Assembly: GCA_014728685.1 (NCBI GenBank)
Contig: WJLG01000056.1
Location: 1 to 5,781 of the forward strand
Length of the DNA: 5,781 nucleotides
Source: Candidatus Falkowiibacteriota bacterium
GTDB taxonomy: Bacteria; Patescibacteriota; Patescibacteriia; Patescibacteriales; WJLG01
Direction: 5' to 3'
In this document: in pieces, positions 3,306-5,781 of the stretch
Layout of the letters: every line of letters starts with the position of its first letter
Numbering within the stretch: position 1 is the first letter of the stretch
Notes under the pieces: generated by a model
Told to the model about the DNA's origin: nothing
The model's database searches: none
The model's input: the letters and a program-made list of their open reading frames with translations, nothing else
Position numbers and translations under genes: made by a program

Positions 3306-5781
3306 TTAATTTATTTTCTTAATGCTTAGATTGACTCCTTGATCGTTTATTTTAATTTGTTTGTTAATTTCACTTTCACCTTCTTCTAAAGCATCTGCCA
3401 AAGTATCTTTCATTATATCCGATCTGTACTTCTCGATCGCTTGCTTGATCTCGCCATCGGCTTTATAAGATATCTCTATTCTGTCGTTTATGGTCAGGTC
3501 ATTTTCTTTTCTCATGGCGTTTACAGATCTTATCACTTCTCTGGAAATTCCCTCGGCGATCAATTCCGGAGTCAGCTCCGTATTTAAACGTACTTTTATA
3601 TTATCAAAAATGCCTGAATCACTAACAAATGTGTCATTGCTAGGTAATTTATCCTCCAACACAACAAAATGAACTTTAGCAACATTAATTTCTTCCTTAA
3701 GCAGCTTAGAGAAATCAGAGTATTCATATTTGTCTTCATTGTTCAATCCAATCTTAATATAATCAGTGATATGTACATAGCAATCTTGCAACTTTTGTCT
3801 AACCTTTATCTTTAAATTGTCCCTTATGGATAGGATAATCTCAACTACTTTTCTAATAAGTGACATTTTTTCTAATAATTCTAAATCAATTTCTCCTGCT
3901 TCTGGCCAATTCTCTAAGTGAACCGATTTATTTTCATCTGTAAATTTAAGCCCTGAAACATTCTGATATATCTGCTCGGCAATAAAAGGCGTGAACGGCG
4001 CCAATACTTTGGAAAATTCCAAAAGCACATGTCCCATGGTCTTAAGAGCATCTTTTTTATCTTTTTCATCATCACCCTTGAATCTGTCGCGGCTTCTCCT
4101 TAGATACCAAGTGGAAAGATCATCGATGAACTCAACTATCGGCCTGGTCGCCTTGGGCAGATTATATTTCTCCATTGCCTCCGTGCTTTCCTTGATCAGC
4201 TGATTCAAACGAGCGATTATCCATTTATCCAAAACATTATTCAAATTGTTCAATTGAAGATCAGAGATCGAAGATCGAGGATTGCTATCCGCGTACATCT
4301 CGTAAAATTTATAAACATTCCAAAGGATATTATTGAGTTTTCTTAAAGACTCAGAAACTCCTTTTTCGGAAAAATTCAAATTATCAGCCATCATCACCGG
4401 CGATGTCAAAAGATAATAGCGCAAAGGATCAGCTCCATATCTATCCATTATATAATTGGGATCCGGATAATTCTTGAGCTTTTTACTCATTTTCTTTCCG
4501 TCCTCAGCCAACACTATGCCATTAACAATTACATTCTTGAAAGCATGACTATCCTTAATGCCGGTCGCTATTGCATGTAGATAATAGAACCAAGCCCTGG
4601 TTTGATCAGAGCCCTCAGCAATGAATTCAGCCGGAAAAGCATTATCGAACTTTTCTTTGTTCTCAAAAGGATAATGTATGGAAGCATAGGGCATTGATCC
4701 TGACTCGAACCAGCAATCAAAAACATCCGGAATTCTCTTCATTATTTCTCCGCATTTCTCACATTTAAAAGTTATCTTATCGACTATATGCTTATGCAGA
4801 TCATCTAGCTTTTCTCCGGAAAGATCTTCAAGCTCCTTTACCGAGCCAACCACTTTCCGTTCACCGCACTCGCATTCCCAGATCGGAATGACCGATGCCC
4901 AAAAACGCTGGCGGGAAATAGACCAATCACGAGCGCCTTCCAGCCAATTTCCAAAACGGCCATCCTTAATGTGTTCCGGCATCCAATTTATTTCTTTTGC
5001 CAACTCAAGCATCCTTTCTTTTATTTTGGAAATATTCACAAACCAGGAAGAAGTCGCATAGTTTATAAGCGGGGTATCACAGCGCCAACAATGAGGATAT
5101 GAATGTTCATATTTTTCTTTATGAAAAAGAAGGTCTTTATGAGCCAAATACTTTATGATCTCCACATCGGTCGACATATGATCCTCTTTTGGTTTGACGT
5201 TCAAGCCTGCCAGCTCACCCATTTCCGGCTTAAAAAACCCATCCATATTAACATTCTGAACGAAAGGCAGATCATATTGCCTGCCTAAATTCATATCATC
5301 CTCGCCTCCGGCCGGAGCTATATGGACAATGCCTGTTCCCTCTTCTATATTCACAAAATCTCCGTGATAAACTTGCCAGCCGTTCTCTCTGTTCTTCAGA
5401 TCTTCTTTTTTAGCATAATGATCGAACAAGGGCTTATACTTAACTCCTATCAATTTAGAGCCTTTAAATTGATCGATCACTTCATATTTGGCATCTTTGA
5501 GGACTTTCCCGGCTAATATCTTGGCTAGAATATATTTTGTTCCTTCGATCTCAACTTTGATATAGTTTATATCGTTGCCGACCGCTAAGGCGGTATTGTT
5601 CGGCAAGGTCCAAGGAGTGGTCGTCCAAGCTAAAATATATGTCCCCGGTTCATCTACCAATTCGAACTTGACCGTAACTGACAGATCCTTGACATCCTTA
5701 TATCCTTCTGTCACTTCCGATTGAGACAAGGTGGTTTCGCATCTCGGACAGACGTGCATAGTTCGATAATCTTTATAAATA
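3306..5781 (-). CDS. ileS: Isoleucyl-tRNA synthetase, C-terminal part (gene cut by window edge), type 2-like
   Basis: Charges tRNA-Ile in the cytosol. The frame stays open through the right edge (residues IYKDYRT precede the Met at 5759), so that Met is internal and the N-terminal catalytic part with HIGH is outside. With Met5759 as 1: the CPRC zinc pair at 4-7; editing domain with TTTPWTLPNNT (46-56) and GTGIVHIAPAGGEDD (141-155); CWRC (224-227); ARDWSISRQRFW (276-287); zinc-type cysteines at C296/C298 and C333/C336; GSDQTRAWFY (383-392); KMSKK at 423-427 (nt 4479-4493) followed by LKNYPDP; then the anticodon-binding domain and a C-terminal domain ending in IKKIN. KMSKKLKNYPDP and the C-terminal region match eukaryote/archaea-like type 2 enzymes, not the KMSKSLGN type 1 form. 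Oddities are an in-frame run of 7-bp repeats encoding part of the linker at 491-503 and a 31% GC patch at 3601-3960. Probably the first visible gene of the cluster, with lemA after it. Confidence 0.98.
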   Translation of the reverse strand, partial: IYKDYRTMHVCPRCETTLSQSEVTEGYKDVKDLSVTVKFELVDEPGTYILAWTTTPWTLPNNTALAVGNDINYIKVEIEGTKYILAKILAGKVLKDAKYEVIDQFKGSKLIGVKYKPLFDHYAKKEDLKNRENGWQVYHGDFVNIEEGTGIVHIAPAGGEDDMNLGRQYDLPFVQNVNMDGFFKPEMGELAGLNVKPKEDHMSTDVEIIKYLAHKDLLFHKEKYEHSYPHCWRCDTPLINYATSSWFVNISKIKERMLELAKEINWMPEHIKDGRFGNWLEGARDWSISRQRFWASVIPIWECECGERKVVGSVKELEDLSGEKLDDLHKHIVDKITFKCEKCGEIMKRIPDVFDCWFESGSMPYASIHYPFENKEKFDNAFPAEFIAEGSDQTRAWFYYLHAIATGIKDSHAFKNVIVNGIVLAEDGKKMSKKLKNYPDPNYIMDRYGADPLRYYLLTSPVMMADNLNFSEKGVSESLRKLNNILWNVYKFYEMYADSNPRSSISDLQLNNLNNVLDKWIIARLNQLIKESTEAMEKYNLPKATRPIVEFIDDLSTWYLRRSRDRFKGDDEKDKKDALKTMGHVLLEFSKVLAPFTPFIAEQIYQNVSGLKFTDENKSVHLENWPEAGEIDLELLEKMSLIRKVVEIILSIRDNLKIKVRQKLQDCYVHITDYIKIGLNNEDKYEYSDFSKLLKEEINVAKVHFVVLEDKLPSNDTFVSDSGIFDNIKVRLNTELTPELIAEGISREVIRSVNAMRKENDLTINDRIEISYKADGEIKQAIEKYRSDIMKDTLADALEEGESEINKQIKINDQGVNLSIKKIN
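4254..4281. repeat. Four degenerate 7-bp units inside ileS
   Basis: Plus-strand units ttgaaga, tcagaga, tcgaaga, tcgagga lie in frame in ileS and encode most of NPRSSISDLQ, in the variable linker between the catalytic body and the anticodon-binding domain (NVLDKWI follows shortly after). The first unit is identical to the ttgaaga units at 3289-3302. The spot is a tolerant linker, so the enzyme is probably intact. Confidence 0.6.

Noticed and set aside
3254..3310. Rho-independent terminator on the plus strand (stem followed by ttttt)
   Set aside because: There is no plus-strand gene to terminate, and on the coding strand the stem lacks a U run.
5757..5759. ATG as the start of ileS
   Set aside because: The frame stays open upstream (IYKDYRT before the Met), and a protein starting here would lack the N-terminal catalytic half with HIGH.

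Overview
The window holds six protein genes, all read on the minus strand and packed tightly, with junctions of 3 to 48 bp. In transcription order (right to left) they are: the C-terminal part of isoleucyl-tRNA synthetase (cut by the right edge), LemA, HtpX, a NIF3/DUF34-family protein, a small GxxExxY-family protein, and the start of a U32 peptidase-family protein (cut by the left edge). No tRNA, rRNA or CRISPR array is visible, and no stretch longer than about 50 bp lacks a gene.

The organism is bacterial: LemA and HtpX are bacterial families, and stops are TAA or TAG with no in-frame TGA. The eukaryote/archaea-like (type 2) IleRS, the divergent NIF3, the lack of clear Shine-Dalgarno sequences in the gaps, and the small GxxExxY gene in a compact cluster together suggest a CPR/Patescibacteria (Parcubacteria-like) genome. 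That placement is inference from gene families, not a proven assignment.

Region 3306-5781 is housekeeping translation (IleRS). Region 1742-3242 is the classic LemA-HtpX membrane pair, with HtpX an integral-membrane zinc protease for membrane protein quality control. Region 757-1716 is a probable metal-binding NIF3 protein of unknown biochemical role. Region 1-336 begins a U32 protein, a family often linked to RNA modification and proteolysis.

The most unusual part is 303-760. A gene of about 28% GC for a PD-(D/E)XK-like GxxExxY protein lies inside near-perfect inverted repeats (29 of 31 positions match, with one 6-nt insertion). The outer ends of the repeats lie inside both neighbours: the right arm supplies the NIF3 stop codon, and the left arm supplies the U32 start codon and its first eleven residues. 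It looks like a small selfish insertion that fits between two genes without breaking either. A second theme is degenerate 7-bp repeats: seven consecutive units between ileS and lemA (forming a hairpin), four similar units inside the ileS reading frame, and two different units between htpX and the NIF3 gene.
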